A stretch of 64,000 nucleotides of DNA, taken from contig WION01000083.1 in the NCBI GenBank assembly GCA_015039365.1, forward strand, positions 1-64,000, given 5' to 3'. Positions within the stretch are counted from its first letter, which is position 1, and the number at the start of each line of letters is the position of its first letter. The notes under the pieces were generated by a model, which searched no databases, was not told the origin of the DNA, and worked only from the letters and a program-made list of their open reading frames with translations. Below are positions 1-11,321 of the stretch, in pieces. A program made the position numbers and the translations under genes. Source of the stretch: Amanita rubescens (taxonomy: Eukaryota > Basidiomycota > Agaricomycetes > Agaricales > Amanitaceae).

Positions 1-2142
1 TCCATTAGCATTTAGCTGGTAGTCATTAGCGACGGAGCGGTGATGGTTCAAAAGTACGGTACCCACTTCGAACCTAAGTATTCTGAGCAATGATGGAAGG
101 ACTGGTCTATTTAGGTCAAACTGTGTGTCGATCTTCGTCATCTATAGCGGAATCATCGAAAGCGCACGATCAGTACTGAGTTTAGGCAAAAATATAATTT
201 GCATACCTCATTGTCCTTTAACAGAAACTCGATCTTATCCACCACATCACCCTTTGTGAACAAGGGCTGAAAGTCCCGGATTGCATTATGAATACGTTTT
301 TTCTTTTCTGAGAAATAAAATTTGTAAATGACTTCCTTTACGCGGTCTAGTAAAACTTTGCCCTCGGAATGATCTTGAAGGGAAACTAGGAAAACGGCTT
401 GTAGGATGAGCGTGAGATCCACTACGTAACCCATCAGACAACAGACGTGCTCGGGACTGTCAGAAGTTGAATATACGTTACGATAAAGAGCCGCATGTGC
501 TTACCATCTTTTGTAGATACCGCTGGCCCACAAATTCGCTAGGCCCGCCGGCGCCATCATGGCCCTTGTCGTTAATGTTAATCACGTTGATTTAAATTAT
601 CATTGATGTATCATATCCGCTCACAGTGAGCTGTCATTCCCCTGATCCTGATTACAAAGTTCACCCACAAAGACCAACATCTGGCGAGAAAACACATCAC
701 TGAGGAAGAACTAGTATCAAGATACGATGGATTCAAAGACACGTTTGAGATATTCTCTTGCACGTACCTCTTCCATTTCCCGGATGTTCCAAATGGCAAC
801 AAGGTCTTTGTGTATCACGTCTAAGCACTTTTCCAGGCTAAATTTTTGGAAGTGTCTCCCAGATGTTATTGCTCTCCAATACTCTGTGAATCGCAGTGAG
901 GACATTGAAAAAAGCCGAGGTTTCGATTTACTCTTTTTCCCCACTCTACGATAATAATAAGACACCAGGTCTATCCTATTCTAGACAGATACTTACTTTA
1001 TTGACGCGTCGATCTTATCCGAGGTATCAACACGCTGCGCTGTTGTAAAAGCAATCCGTGTTGCATCCAGAAAGTCTTCAACTGATCCTGCCAACTGATT
1101 ATTGAAAGAGTTGCATTAGCGGAATGACATCTACCGGGTGAGAGCCAGCGCAATAAGCTCGCAGACTCGGCGCGTATATTTTGCCTTGTTGTTTCGACCA
1201 GTCGTAGCAAGGTTTCGGGCTGAAATTCTGGATGGAGATGTGAGTAAATACTAAGAAACTGGAGACACGAACACACTTGAGACAATAGTGTATGGTATCT
1301 GACCCTCGATGTTCTTCGTAAATAACTGGCCATACTTCTCATTGAAATACTTCTCTGCGGACTCCAGACTACCGTCACCCTTCCATTCGCGCCGGTGCCA
1401 GTCGTTCACCATGAAAAGGTCAAACTTTGTATAAACGACGATCATTGGCACTGTTATCATAATCAGCAAAAATCGGGATATGGATCGCAAGTGATCACCT
1501 TTGCGCTGATTTAACCTGAAAATCCTCTCGCCCCACGATTGGAATATTGAGCCACCATCGTAAGGTGCAGAAATGCATAACCTGTCGAATAATATGAATT
1601 GGAATGTCCGATTCATATCATCTATGAGCACACCAAATTGCATGAAGCCTCTTGCTAATGGTCTTTTTCTGACTCCGCTCTGTGATAAATTTCTCCAAAA
1701 TGCGGAACTTTTCTTCGTCTCCTGGCTCATAACCTTCAGAGTTATGGATGACGAGGTGTTTATTGTGAGGCGACGTGATTCCTTCGTTGATTTTGGCTGT
1801 GCCTGCTTCAAAATGTCGGACATCCTATATCTCGTTAAGTTGTTGATGGGTAACAGTGACAGAAGGTAGACCGTTAGAGAGATCTTGAATATAGCGTTGA
1901 TAAGCGACGATTTCCCTACGCCGGGCTATCACGGGATCCATGAACTGAACATGCAGATGGGACGGTAAACAAGTCTTACGCGACCAACGATAAGGATCCG
2001 GAATCTGTATCGCGTTCAGTTGGATCCATCAGTGACTGCAACTACGTTACCTCGGACATTCCTCCGCAATCTCGTCTGTCGTGGGTACAAGGGTTGGCTC
2101 GATGGGGACGGTAGAAGGCATCGATACCTGAGGGGGATCCAT
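1..2142 (-). CDS. Agaricomycete-type P-loop GTPase-domain protein, 3' end beyond window
   Basis: Multi-exon gene. I place the start at 2142 because an exon beginning MDPPQVSMP splices cleanly into FRILIVGR|PGVGKSSLINAIF. That gives a complete G1/P-loop (GVGKSS) near residue 45. Downstream, in order, are HNSEGYEPGDEEKF (the G3 position; the DxxG loop is atypical), RLHAIWLCISAPY, and VPMIVVYTKFDLF (a G4 variant, TKFD). The C-terminal exons contain FSLEKCLDVIHKDLVAIWNI and MGYVVDLTLILQ, which recur in a large Agaricomycete GTP-binding family. At least seven short introns are needed (for example 1875-1824 and 1624-1571). The last exon is still open at base 1, so the C-terminus lies outside. It should bind GTP; its cellular role is unknown. 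The family assignment is from memory. Confidence 0.8.
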
Positions 2143-2581
2143 GATTGATTGCGGAAAGGAAGTTTAGCGCCCAAAATTGTCCTGCAATTTAAATAAACGC
2201 CGACCGAATTGGTCAAAAAAGGCAGAGGCATACATACATCGGCAACTTTCAAGGGTAGTGAATAACTGACACTGTCCACTCAAACTAAATAAATACGTTC
2301 ATATTGGGCCTCGAATTCAGGAAACTTAGAAGTTTAAGACCTGGCAGAGACTGGCAGTCATGATAACTCGACGAATTTCGAGGGGCACACAGTTTGCTGC
2401 TGGCATGTCCATCTACGACGGAAAGGGTAGTTACCGAACAAATAGGTTAAGGAAAGACCAATACGATCACGCCTCGTTCATGGGGACTACTCCGTTAGGG
2501 TACAATCGCATTACGTGGTGCCGCTCAGACGTAGATGCCAAGTGAGTTTGCTTTAGATATCTAAAGGAATTGGAAAGGAAT
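2143..2581. other. Intergenic spacer
   Basis: Lies between the start of the GTPase gene and the stop of the small mitochondrial-type gene. A 61-codon plus-strand reading frame (2360-2545) has no recognisable domain and no splice partner. I see no gene here. It should hold the GTPase promoter. Confidence 0.4.
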
Positions 2582-3026
2582 CTATTCCTTCTTCTCTCTG
2601 AACTCCTTCGCCCACTGCAGAGGGGAGTCAATGATCGCCCGAAGCACATGGTACAAGTGACACGCACAAGCATAGACGGTATAGGTCTATCAGGCTGGAT
2701 GGTTCTTCTCTGTACACCTATGAGCACCTCAACCACGACGACGATGTGTGAACCTGCGAACCTCGTTCTTTGCACTAATGCTCCACACCATAGCAGTCGC
2801 CGCGATAATACCAGTAAACGCAATAGCTGTGTTCGATAGCCAATTATGAGGTCGAGTCCACCAGCCACCTAAAGAAGAGTTGTTCACAACCAGCTGAGGT
2901 TGAGACGTAGATGAGAGGCTACCTGCCGGAGACCACACATACGTCGGATACGGATACCTTGCGCCTCCCCCCTATGCTCCAAATCAGCTTCACGGACATC
3001 CAGTAACACCAAAGCTCGCTCACCAT
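2582..3026 (-). CDS. Small single-pass mitochondrial-type membrane protein (possible respiratory complex I accessory subunit)
   Basis: Four short exons give a protein of roughly 85-95 residues. A tail reading PYPTYVWSPAG joins GGWWTRPHNWLSNTAIAF, then a hydrophobic segment (FTGIIAATAMVWSIS), then SAKNE|RRTIQPDRPIPSML|WAKEFREKKE and a TAG stop at 2582-2584. The layout of a short N-terminus, one membrane span, a basic tail and a charged end resembles small accessory subunits of fungal complex I. I recognise the general pattern (WSPAGGWW, IPSM-WAK) as conserved in basidiomycetes but cannot name the subunit. The start at 3026 is the nearest in-frame ATG and is uncertain. It is divergent from PEX3, sharing a 136 bp promoter. 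Confidence 0.6.
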
Positions 3027-3068
3027 GTCAATTTTCGTTCGCGGTGTTGTAGTCGGAAGGGACGGACT

Positions 3069-3122
3069 CCTAACCCTAGATCACAATATGACTAAATAGT
3101 AAACCCTAGACCTAACCCTACC
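3069..3122. promoter_or_regulatory. Telo-box-like TAACCCTA repeats in the shared PEX3 promoter
   Basis: Three AACCCTA-type motifs lie within 54 bp (3071-3080, 3102-3110, 3113-3120). They sit just upstream of the PEX3 ATG at 3163 and about 45 bp from the start of the divergent gene. They match the TTAGGG telomere repeat common in fungi. In promoters such boxes can be bound by Tbf1/Teb1-type Myb factors; that role is inferred here. Confidence 0.45.
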
Positions 3123-3162
3123 TCCCTCGTCATCCGGTCCGCGTTAGCAGCCAACAACAGCC

Positions 3163-5471
3163 ATGCTTCAGTCAATGAGGACCTACATCTACGAGAGAAG
3201 AAAAGGGCTGGCAAAGACCGCTGCATTTGTTGGAGGCGTTTATCTAGTGCAGCGGTATGTCACCGACCGGTTGGAAGAGCTTAAAGTCAAATTGGATCAA
3301 GAGAAACTCGCTCGCGAAGCGTACAGTATCCCTTCACAGCCCTCTTTTATTGTGCAATTATTAAACGTATCATATTATAGGCTCAAAAGGCGATTCCAAA
3401 CCGCGCAAGAAGACGTGTCGTACACCGTCCTCGCGCTGCTACCCACGCTAGCCGAACAGATTATGGAAGGCATGGACGTCGAATCTCTGACGCAAGAACT
3501 CCAAGCCAGGTCGAAGGCGCGTACCACGGCCGGGTTGCAGCAGACTATACGACAGCAGCACGAGGCGAATCCTGATGAGGGTCACTCCCACTCCAAGCCT
3601 AACGCTGCCACGCAACATGAACGAGATGGGACTCAGCGGAGTTTGGGATCGAGCATGGTTCACGTGGACTTGGAGGTCCGGTCAGAGGCTGGATCGACGG
3701 CTTCGACGTCCTTTGTGGATGCCTCGTCGAGGGATGGTGAAAGCTCTGGCATTAACAGCTGGATGGAAGCTTCCACCTCAGGGCGCTCCCCTCGGCCTCT
3801 CTCAGGGGATAGCTCATCGTATCACATACCAAACGAGCATCAGCTATCTGACTCTGTACTGACAGAAGGTAGCGTGGGCAACGAATCTCGACTGGCAAGT
3901 CGTTCATGAATCACCCTCCGTGCACTGTTCACCGTTGGTTCTTCTAGTCCGATAGCGTGGCGAGCATGTCGGCTGCTTCAGATTCCGCACCTTCCAGGAC
4001 GAAAGTAGAACTCTGGAACGAAGTGAAGATGCTCAGTACGCCCCCAATCACCACTCTGATAAAGCGTTGCTGACCTGAATACAGCATTTACGAGAACGCT
4101 AACAACTCTATACTCAATTACACTCCTCTGTCTTCTTACAACGATCCAACTAACAGTACTCGCACGGTCCAAGTATGTCAACTCCGTCCTTGACGTGGAA
4201 CGCGAAGAAAGGTTACAAGAGCAACTAGAGTCAGAGTTATCTTTACCCAATCTCCTGCTAAGTCATTCAACAAAAATGGTTCAAGATTTGCTATCCGTGG
4301 ACTTGTCGATGCTCGAAGATGAGGCGGAGGAGGGGGAGTTAGAGGGGGATATGATTACGGAGGAAGTTGAGCGGAAGTTCTTGACCCTGAGTTGGTGGAT
4401 ATTGCACGTGGGCTGGAAGGACGTTGGGGAGAGGGTGAGAAGAGGAGTAGAGGAAGTGTTTGAAGGGTTCGTGTGCTATGCTTTTTGTCATCGTTTATGG
4501 ATATATGCTGATACTGCTGCAGTGTCTCTCTCAAAACCAAACTTGCTGCGATTGATCTTCATCGTTTAATCAGAGATGTGCGGAGGCGCGTAGAACATGA
4601 GGTCACCTTTGAAGGGCATGGGCGAAGAATCAAGTAAGTCACATAATGAACTACGTTCGCGCAGTACTGACTAAGCCTTAGCTTCCTATCGACTTTACTT
4701 CCTCCTACACCAGAGATGATCCAACATGTGCTAACACAAGGAGGATTCCTCTCTGAATCTTCACCAGACCCATCTACGTCGCGGGATGATCAATCATCGC
4801 AAACACACGATACCACAACACAATCATTCTCTGAACTATCTCATGACTTTGACGCGTCGCCGGCTACCGGATTATCGGGCATGTTTAACAACTCCCGCAA
4901 TCCGCATAACGTTGCTCCCATTTTTTCTCACAATCCACTCGTGAATCCAACTGGTGCACATAACCACGTGCACCACCGAAACGGCATTGACCAAGACGCG
5001 GATGCATGCATAGACTGCGCTTCCGTTTCCCATCTGCCACCACATCCTGAAACACACCCACATCCCATGCTGAAGCACGTCCAAGATCCTCCATTCGTGT
5101 CGCTCGTAGAAGAGACGCGAGCGGTCATCACGTCACCCGATTTCGAATACGTCCTGGAGGCGTGTTTGGACTCTGCGACTTCGGTGTTGTTTGAAGGGCT
5201 CGAGAAGAGCGTGTTTGTCGCGAGTGAAGATGCGCCGGGGGAGGAAGTGCGAATACGATTAGCTGGACTGTTACCTGGATTGGCAAAGTGGAGCCGGTTA
5301 GCGCTCCGTGGGCTGCCAAACGAGTTGGTTGACGTGAGTTATTTCATCTTATCCGGAGATAACGTGCGTGCCTTAATACTTTATTTGTAGTCTCTATTGG
5401 TGCTTCGCGAGGTTCCGTGTCTGTCCGCGATTGTATTCTCGAAATTCGAAGAGAAAGTAAAAGTGTTGTGA
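3163..5471 (+). CDS. PEX3: Peroxin-3, peroxisomal membrane biogenesis factor
   Basis: PEX3 is the peroxisomal membrane anchor that docks PEX19 with its membrane-protein cargo. The N-terminus has a basic start (MRTYIYERRKGLAKT) followed by a short membrane segment (AAFVGGVYLVQRYV). After a 52 bp intron (about 3329-3380) comes the family signature LKRRFQTAQEDVSYTVLALLPTL. A later exon gives FTRTLTTLYSITLLCLLTTI and ARSKYVNSVLDVEREE, again typical of PEX3, then LSWWILHVGWKDVGERV. The last exon, after an intron at about 5335-5390, ends FSKFEEKVKVL with a TGA at 5469-5471. About six introns. Residues in the middle (serine/threonine-rich, about 3560-3960; histidine-rich, about 4740-5080) look like unconserved fungal insertions. 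It lies head to head with the small membrane-protein gene. Confidence 0.9.
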
Positions 5472-5734
5472 TAGTTGTAGCTCCATTTATTAGTCCAATA
5501 GACGGGTACGAGCTCAAGTTGTGGGGTAACGGCCATTTGTAGCAGATGCGTCCACCTCCCGCATGTAGCGACTGAATATTCGTCTCTCGGTTTCCCTACT
5601 TTCAAAGCGAGCGGAATAGGGCATCGCGGGAAGAGACTAAACATATCATGGGGTCAAATAGTATATCGATGAAATTCCGTAATATATGCATGTATTCGTA
5701 ATACTAAGAGACATACGGCGCGTATTAACCATAG
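5472..5734. other. Intergenic spacer
   Basis: AT-rich sequence downstream of PEX3. No gene, repeat or RNA is evident. Confidence 0.4.
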
Positions 5735-6713
5735 GTCCTTTCCCAGTTCCTTCGTCGGGAAAAAGACAGTCCAACAGCCAAAACTTCTGAGAAACCCGAC
5801 CTCAATAAACCACTTCCCGAGAGGCCAGCTTCTCGGGAACCTATTTACGAAAAACCGATTTCTGTATCACTCATTAGACAACGAAATACGTGGCTTATAC
5901 CGATCGGCGTGGGGACCCCTCCTCAACAATTCCCTGTCATGATCGACACGAGTTTATCTGACTCGTGGGTTTTCACGACGGAATTCAAAAATAAAGAATA
6001 CCAAACTCAACGGAAATATGATCCAAGTAAATCAGGGACGGCGGATAAAATCGCCTCGAGGACTTTTCAACTTCCATGTCGCGGCGGTGCAACGGCAAAG
6101 GGAGAGACGTATGGAGATACAATGACTTTTGCGGGCACTGAATTCAAGTTGACGGAACAATATTTTGTGGGTACGACGAAATTATCGGATGTGCCCCCCC
6201 CCAACCCCGGTTTTACGGAGGGTAAGTTATCATCACCAAACAAACCAGTTATTCAAAGTTGGAAAACCTTCCTTTATCCACAACGCCGTTTTAGAAAACG
6301 TTATTTCCAAGCCCATTTTCGCACTCTACCTTTCAAGAAGTCAATCCGAGCTTCACCTCGGTGGGACCGACAGGGACTTTTACACCGGTGATGTTGAGTA
6401 TAGTCGAGTCTATACCGCCAAGCTCAGAGGTTTCGATTATCCTTTTTACTGGTTCATTCCAGGTGGACAGATCAATGTGAATGATGAAAAGGGGTTGATA
6501 TTGGGTGTCCACGCTGCGATTGATATCAGAACGGCTTTTATAAGAGGTCCGCGGGAAGAAGTGAAACTTGTCTACGCGTCGATGGGAGTGGAGCACCAGA
6601 AGATACATGGTTTCCATGTTTACCCTTGCGACAAGAACCCGAGCGTGAGCTTTCAGTGGGAAAATAAAAAATGGGTCGTTGGGGGCAGGGAGCGAGTGAC
6701 AGGGCGTTCGTAA
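5735..6713 (+). pseudogene. Pepsin-like aspartic protease relic (peptidase A1 family), both active-site loops altered
   Basis: An open frame from about 5735 reads into VGTPPQQFPVMID, the standard A1 N-lobe entry, but the first catalytic loop is DTSLSD instead of DTGSSD (Asp codon at 5945). After an intron at about 6221-6260 the C-lobe shows ENVISKPIFALYLS, SELHLGGTD and DFYTGDVEYSRV, all family hallmarks. The second loop reads DIRT instead of DTGT (Asp codon near 6522). No ATG or signal peptide precedes the first exon in frame, and the usual C-terminal disulfide region is missing before the stop. Lost loop glycines plus missing ends point to a decaying gene. A non-catalytic paralogue is less likely. 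Confidence 0.6.
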
Positions 6714-6819
6714 CAAACACGGACTTGCACTAAAAAACCGGAACGGACGGTTGTTCTCAGAAGCACGTGACTTCTAAGTTAGTTTTTGCAAACTATCAAA
6801 CGACGACAGCTACTTGCTT

Positions 6820-7110
6820 CGTCGCCCGCGCCCATGGTACACTACCACCTCCGCCAGTACATGTAGTATGCTCTCACCGTTCACCGCTTATCTCACCGCT
6901 TACCATTCTCCCTGCAGATCTCGGCTTGTGCCATGCGTGCGGCATCCATGGTGGTCTTCCCTTCACCGCCGCGGCGCCCTGCCCGGCCTGTGATCAATCG
7001 TTCCTCTGCCGCCTGTCGTTGCTCGGATCTGGTGTCAGCCCCTACGCGGACTTAGTCCCGCCTTGGTAGTACCAGGCCGCACAAGTCGCTAAGCCGTAGC
7101 CAGTTGACCA
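6820..7110 (+). repeat. Dispersed repeat, left copy of an inverted pair
   Basis: GC-rich non-coding sequence. Its core at 7035-7110 (ACGCGGACTTAGTCCCGCC, then accaggccgcacaagtcgctaagccgtag in part) recurs in reverse complement at 18,843-18,915 with about seven to ten differences by eye. The two copies face each other across roughly 11.7 kb of accessory DNA. No protein is supported. Confidence 0.6.
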
Positions 7111-7998
7111 CCATGCCCCTAGTTTCTAATCACCGCTGCTACTCCGTCCTTGCCTTAGCACCATTCTCATCCAGCACCCACAATTTCCATTCATCACTAT
7201 TGTTTCTCGCCTCGATGACGCCCCAGTGCCAGCTCTTGCCTGCCGCCCATGGTTTCTCTTCATCACCGCCACTTCCTGCATTAATAGTTCTCCGGCACCA
7301 TGACTTGCCCCACCGCCCACGGTTTCCCTTTACCATCAGCGCTCCTTGCCTAAATGGTGTTCTGGCACCATGACGTGCATTACCACCCGCAGTTTCCCTT
7401 CACCGCCATTGTTTTTTCTCAATAGTTCTCTAACACCATGGCTCATCCTACTGCCCATGGTATCCCTTCACCACGACCACCACCTGCCTAACCAGTGTTC
7501 TGACACCATAATGCACCTCATTGCTCATGGTTTCCTTTCACCATGACTACCCCTGCCTAAATGGTGCTCTGACACCATAACGCGCCTTACCGCCCGCAGT
7601 TTCCCTTCACCACCACTGTTTTTTGCCTCGACAGTTCTCCAGCACCATGGCTTGCCCCACAGCCCATGGTTTCCTTTCACCATGACCACGACCTGCCTAA
7701 ACGGTGTTCCAGCACCATGACTCGCCTTACCGCCCGCAGTTTCCCTTCACCACCACTGTTTTTTGCCCCGACAGTTCTCCAGCACCATGGCTTGCCCCAC
7801 AACCCATGGTTTCCTTTCACCACGACCACGACCTGCCTAAACAGTGTTCCAGCACCATGACACGCCTCATTGCCCATGGTTTCCTTTCACCACTACCACG
7901 ACCTGCCTAAACGGTGTTCCAGCACCATGACGCACCTCACCGCCCCTGGTTTTCCTTCACCACCATTGTTTTTTGCCTCGACAGTTCTCCAACACCAT
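7100..7998 (+). repeat. Minisatellite array, 68-72 bp units
   Basis: Imperfect tandem units, each containing a ttc(t)ccagcaccatg core, gcc-catggtttcctttcacca and cctgcctaaacggtg. Two subtypes alternate, one with gttttttgcctcgacag. About twelve units are discernible, clearest from 7500 to 7990. Short reading frames on both strands are by-products of the repeat. Related units recur in reverse complement at about 18,660-18,850. Confidence 0.75.
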
Positions 7999-8075
7999 AC
8001 TACCCATGGTTGCCATCATCATACTTTATATGCGTAGCTATGTACAACATAGTATACAACACTATACTTATCAAT

Positions 8076-11000
8076 TCAACTCAGCTGTTTACGTATCATT
8101 AGACGGTTCCAAATAGAAATAAATGTCTTTGTATATAAGATAGCTCTGCCTTGGGTCATGTAACTGACTGATTTGCGAATGCGAGCAATACCTCCGTTAC
8201 CACATTCTGCGGCACTTGAATTAATCTTCAATAAACGAGGATCCAGTTCAGCATATGTCTTCAGAAATGATGCAGCAGAGCATTTTGTGTGGCCCTTTGC
8301 ATGGAAATCATCCACGACGAAAACTGTATCAGCAAAAAAGTCAGGTTCACGTGTCATGCAGTAGGGACCGAGTGCGCATGCGAAATCATAAATAACGCGC
8401 TTCGGGGCCTTGGGCCATCGAGTAATCATTGCCGAAAAAACATCATTCCGTCCTTCGCCTCGAGGAATACAGTGAAATCCATAGCAAATACTGTGTGTGC
8501 ACCAGGCACACATTATACCGCCAGTCAAGCGTCGCTGGCTATATTGCCAGTAGTACTTTGAACATTGTCCGCCACGCTCGTCGCTCTCGCCACTAGTGTC
8601 CCTTAGCTTCGGGTACTTGGGCCTGTGACGGATTTGCGCCATGCTATAGTAAGTACCCGTCTACTCGCCCGGGGTTAAAATCAGATCGCTGCCTGCATAA
8701 TGGTCATAACGCCACACCTTTCTCCAATCATCTGATAGCCCCATAGCTGTGACATCCATGCCAGGCGCTGTATCTAACCTAATGGACTCAAGCACATGTT
8801 TGGCTTCATCGGCTATCCATCGGCAGATCGCGATCAGCGTCGATGAGCATTGTCCATGATGATGATTTTCAAAGGTGACTGCTCGGTAGAGGGCAGGAAC
8901 GGTTATGAGAGGCGATACTGTCTTCGATGAGGGACTTGCAATGAAATCTTCAAGATGTTTTCTTGAGCTGATCGTCACCATTTGTAGAACCGAGTCATCC
9001 GCTGCAATCTACACTCCCCTTTTGAGAATCAGAAGAACAGTTTGAAAATATCGTACTATACCTGCCGAAACAGTTGGGCAATCTCTGCACTAGGCTTCTT
9101 CTCACTCGCCAACATCTCAACCCCATAGTGATTGTTAAAGTAATCTCCGAGCTCCTGTTTTACTTCTCTCAAAGCGCGAACGGTGGTTTGTATCAGTCCA
9201 AATCTTTCCGTCAGTTCCTCAAATGAGGGTGTTGCCGCATTGCCAGAGTCTGTAGTTGCCCAGTTGGCTTCAATTACTTTGCGCATGTTGCGACGGACTT
9301 CAGCGGACTTGATTAATGACTGTGAGACGTGTTTACTTTGTCGCTCCAAGGAATTTTCATTCACCACAATTGGAGGTCGTAAGGAGGGGAGGAGGTGCTT
9401 GCGATGGAAAGCGAGACTCACGCCATCCCAAATCACATTTTCGGGAGTTGGCCCACATGCTGGGCAGCTCATGTCACCCTCCATTGCCTGCACATTACTG
9501 TATGCGAACCAAGCTGCCAAGAATACAGCATCACGAACGAATGGTTCAGGTGATGCATGTCGCTCGTATCTTCTCTGTGCCACATTTACCCATGCAGCGA
9601 AAGGAGTTTCAGACGATGTGAAGGAAGCGGTATAGTCGTCTAAGAGATCATGTGTGAAGAGCAGTTTGTTGTTCAAATTGAATATCCCTTCTTCTCGGCC
9701 ATCTGGACCAATGTAGCGGCGGTAGGCTCGCGGGCAGGCGTTACAAGCTTGAAGCTCAATTTTGCAGGCATGGACCCTTGTCAAGGCATAGACTTTGCAA
9801 GGAAGCAACAGTGTCGTTTCCTCGGGTGTGCTCAAAGCGCCGCAAATGCATCTTCCACCCACGCCGAGCATGATCCGATCAGGAACATTAGGGGAAGCCA
9901 CTGGTCGCTCATAAAGATGTGAATCGGTAGGAAGAGCTGCCCAGACAGGTGGTAGGATCGGACGATATGAAATGGCAATATTGGAGATGCTTGTATTCAC
10001 CATGTGGACGTCAGAGTCAACTGTCACAGAGTCGGGACTTCAAAACTAGATTGAAACAACGTGGCAGTGCTTACGTACCATGCCCTGACTGCAACTTGTC
10101 GGCCAGTGGATCGCGCGCATGTGGGTCGGCATGCACCAGCTTCTGCAGATGGTGTCGGGCACTTGTGATGTGTCCACATTGACTATTACCATCTCTGCTG
10201 CAAGTCCACAAGCCCGAGCCATCATCCGATCCAGTATGATAAACAATTGACCGAGATTTGACAGAGCGTTGACCAGGAGTGGAAACAGAAAATAGGTGTG
10301 TTATTTCCTCATTAACTTCTCCTACATCTCGTGAAAACATGATAACAGGCTTAGTAGCAGGTGAATCATCTGGTAGCATCATCATGGACCGTGAGTCAGA
10401 CTCGTTTCACGATTTTAATGAAGTCTAACATACATTGATTCACAGATGGTAAGTATTCCGTCCCATAGTACTCCTCAATAAACATAATATGGAAGCAATG
10501 CCTATCTGTATAGACATTCCCTTGTGGACAGCAACAGACAGTTACATTAACATCGTTCGCCATCACCAAACGTTCTAGATGATACCATAAAGCCTAAAAT
10601 TCCAAGATGGTAAGCAGATGCGGTCAAAATTGCATTAGACACTCTACCGTAGCTGACTCTCGCTTCCTATCCCAGCCCTGGACAATGAAGACTGTTTCCG
10701 AGATTTGAAAAAACCCGCTCACGAAGCTTGTCACTGACTCGACGAATGCATAGTAACCATCCCTATCCATACCAGTATGGTCAAAATCGGAGAATGACGT
10801 GGCAGTTGGAGTTAGACTGTTCCCAAGTAAGTCAGTCATCGGCAAGAAAGGCTGCAATGGACTGAGATCTGCCCCTTGTGGCTCCCCAGCATTATCAGGA
10901 CAAGGAGTTAGGCTACGCTGTCGTTTCCTTGATGTTGTGCCGGGCTTCCGTGGTTTTTTCTGTGGAGAAATCACTGTGTAGACTGTTGCATCTGGCTTGG

Positions 11001-11172
11001 CTAGGTAATCCGGCTCAGGCGACGGAAGGTCGTCCAATGTTAACAGTGCGCCGGGTGAATCAGGTGGAGTTTCCAATTCAATATCCATGTCCTTTACTGA
11101 TGACGTGGATTTGCGCTTCAAAAGATCTTTAAGATCCGTATGACATACACCTAAAGTACTCCAGATACACAA
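8076..11172 (-). CDS. KDZ transposase with CxC5/CxC6 cysteine clusters
   Basis: A multi-exon transposase read right to left. The serine/proline-rich N-terminal exon (11172-10624) is followed by a SWIM-like knuckle (WTCSRDGNSQCGHI, about 10,200). Next comes a long exon (10027-9056) with a CxC5-type cluster (GRCICGA, CNACPRAYRRYIGPDG, SSETPFAAWV) and a CxC6-type cluster (SCPACGPTPENVIWDG, FHRKHLLPSLRPP). The catalytic KDZ core is at 8640-8080: LTGGIMCAWCTHSICYGFHC, VIYDFACALGPYC, VDDFHAKGHTKC and NSSAAECGNGGIARIRKSVSYM, supplying the acidic residues expected of a DDE nuclease. Exons look intact, so it may be active. KDZ elements are abundant in Agaricomycetes. The element's ends were not resolved here. 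Confidence 0.85.
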
Positions 11173-11321
11173 GCCGTCCTGGCGGGGATGTACCTACACG
11201 TCGGATCATACCTGATTGTTCTGGTGATGTGTCTTTCACATCTGAAACGCGCTGATCCCATCTTTGATTCAATTTTTTCTCTCTCCGACCTGCGTTTGAG
11301 ACCCCGAGAACCAGCGCTGTC

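Noticed and set aside
2360..2545. Plus-strand 61-codon frame in the spacer upstream of the GTPase gene
   Set aside because: No domain and no credible exon partner.
7126..7910. Several overlapping frames of 60-90 codons on both strands
   Set aside because: By-products of the minisatellite. Proline/serine-rich on one strand and glycine-rich on the other, repeating with the unit.
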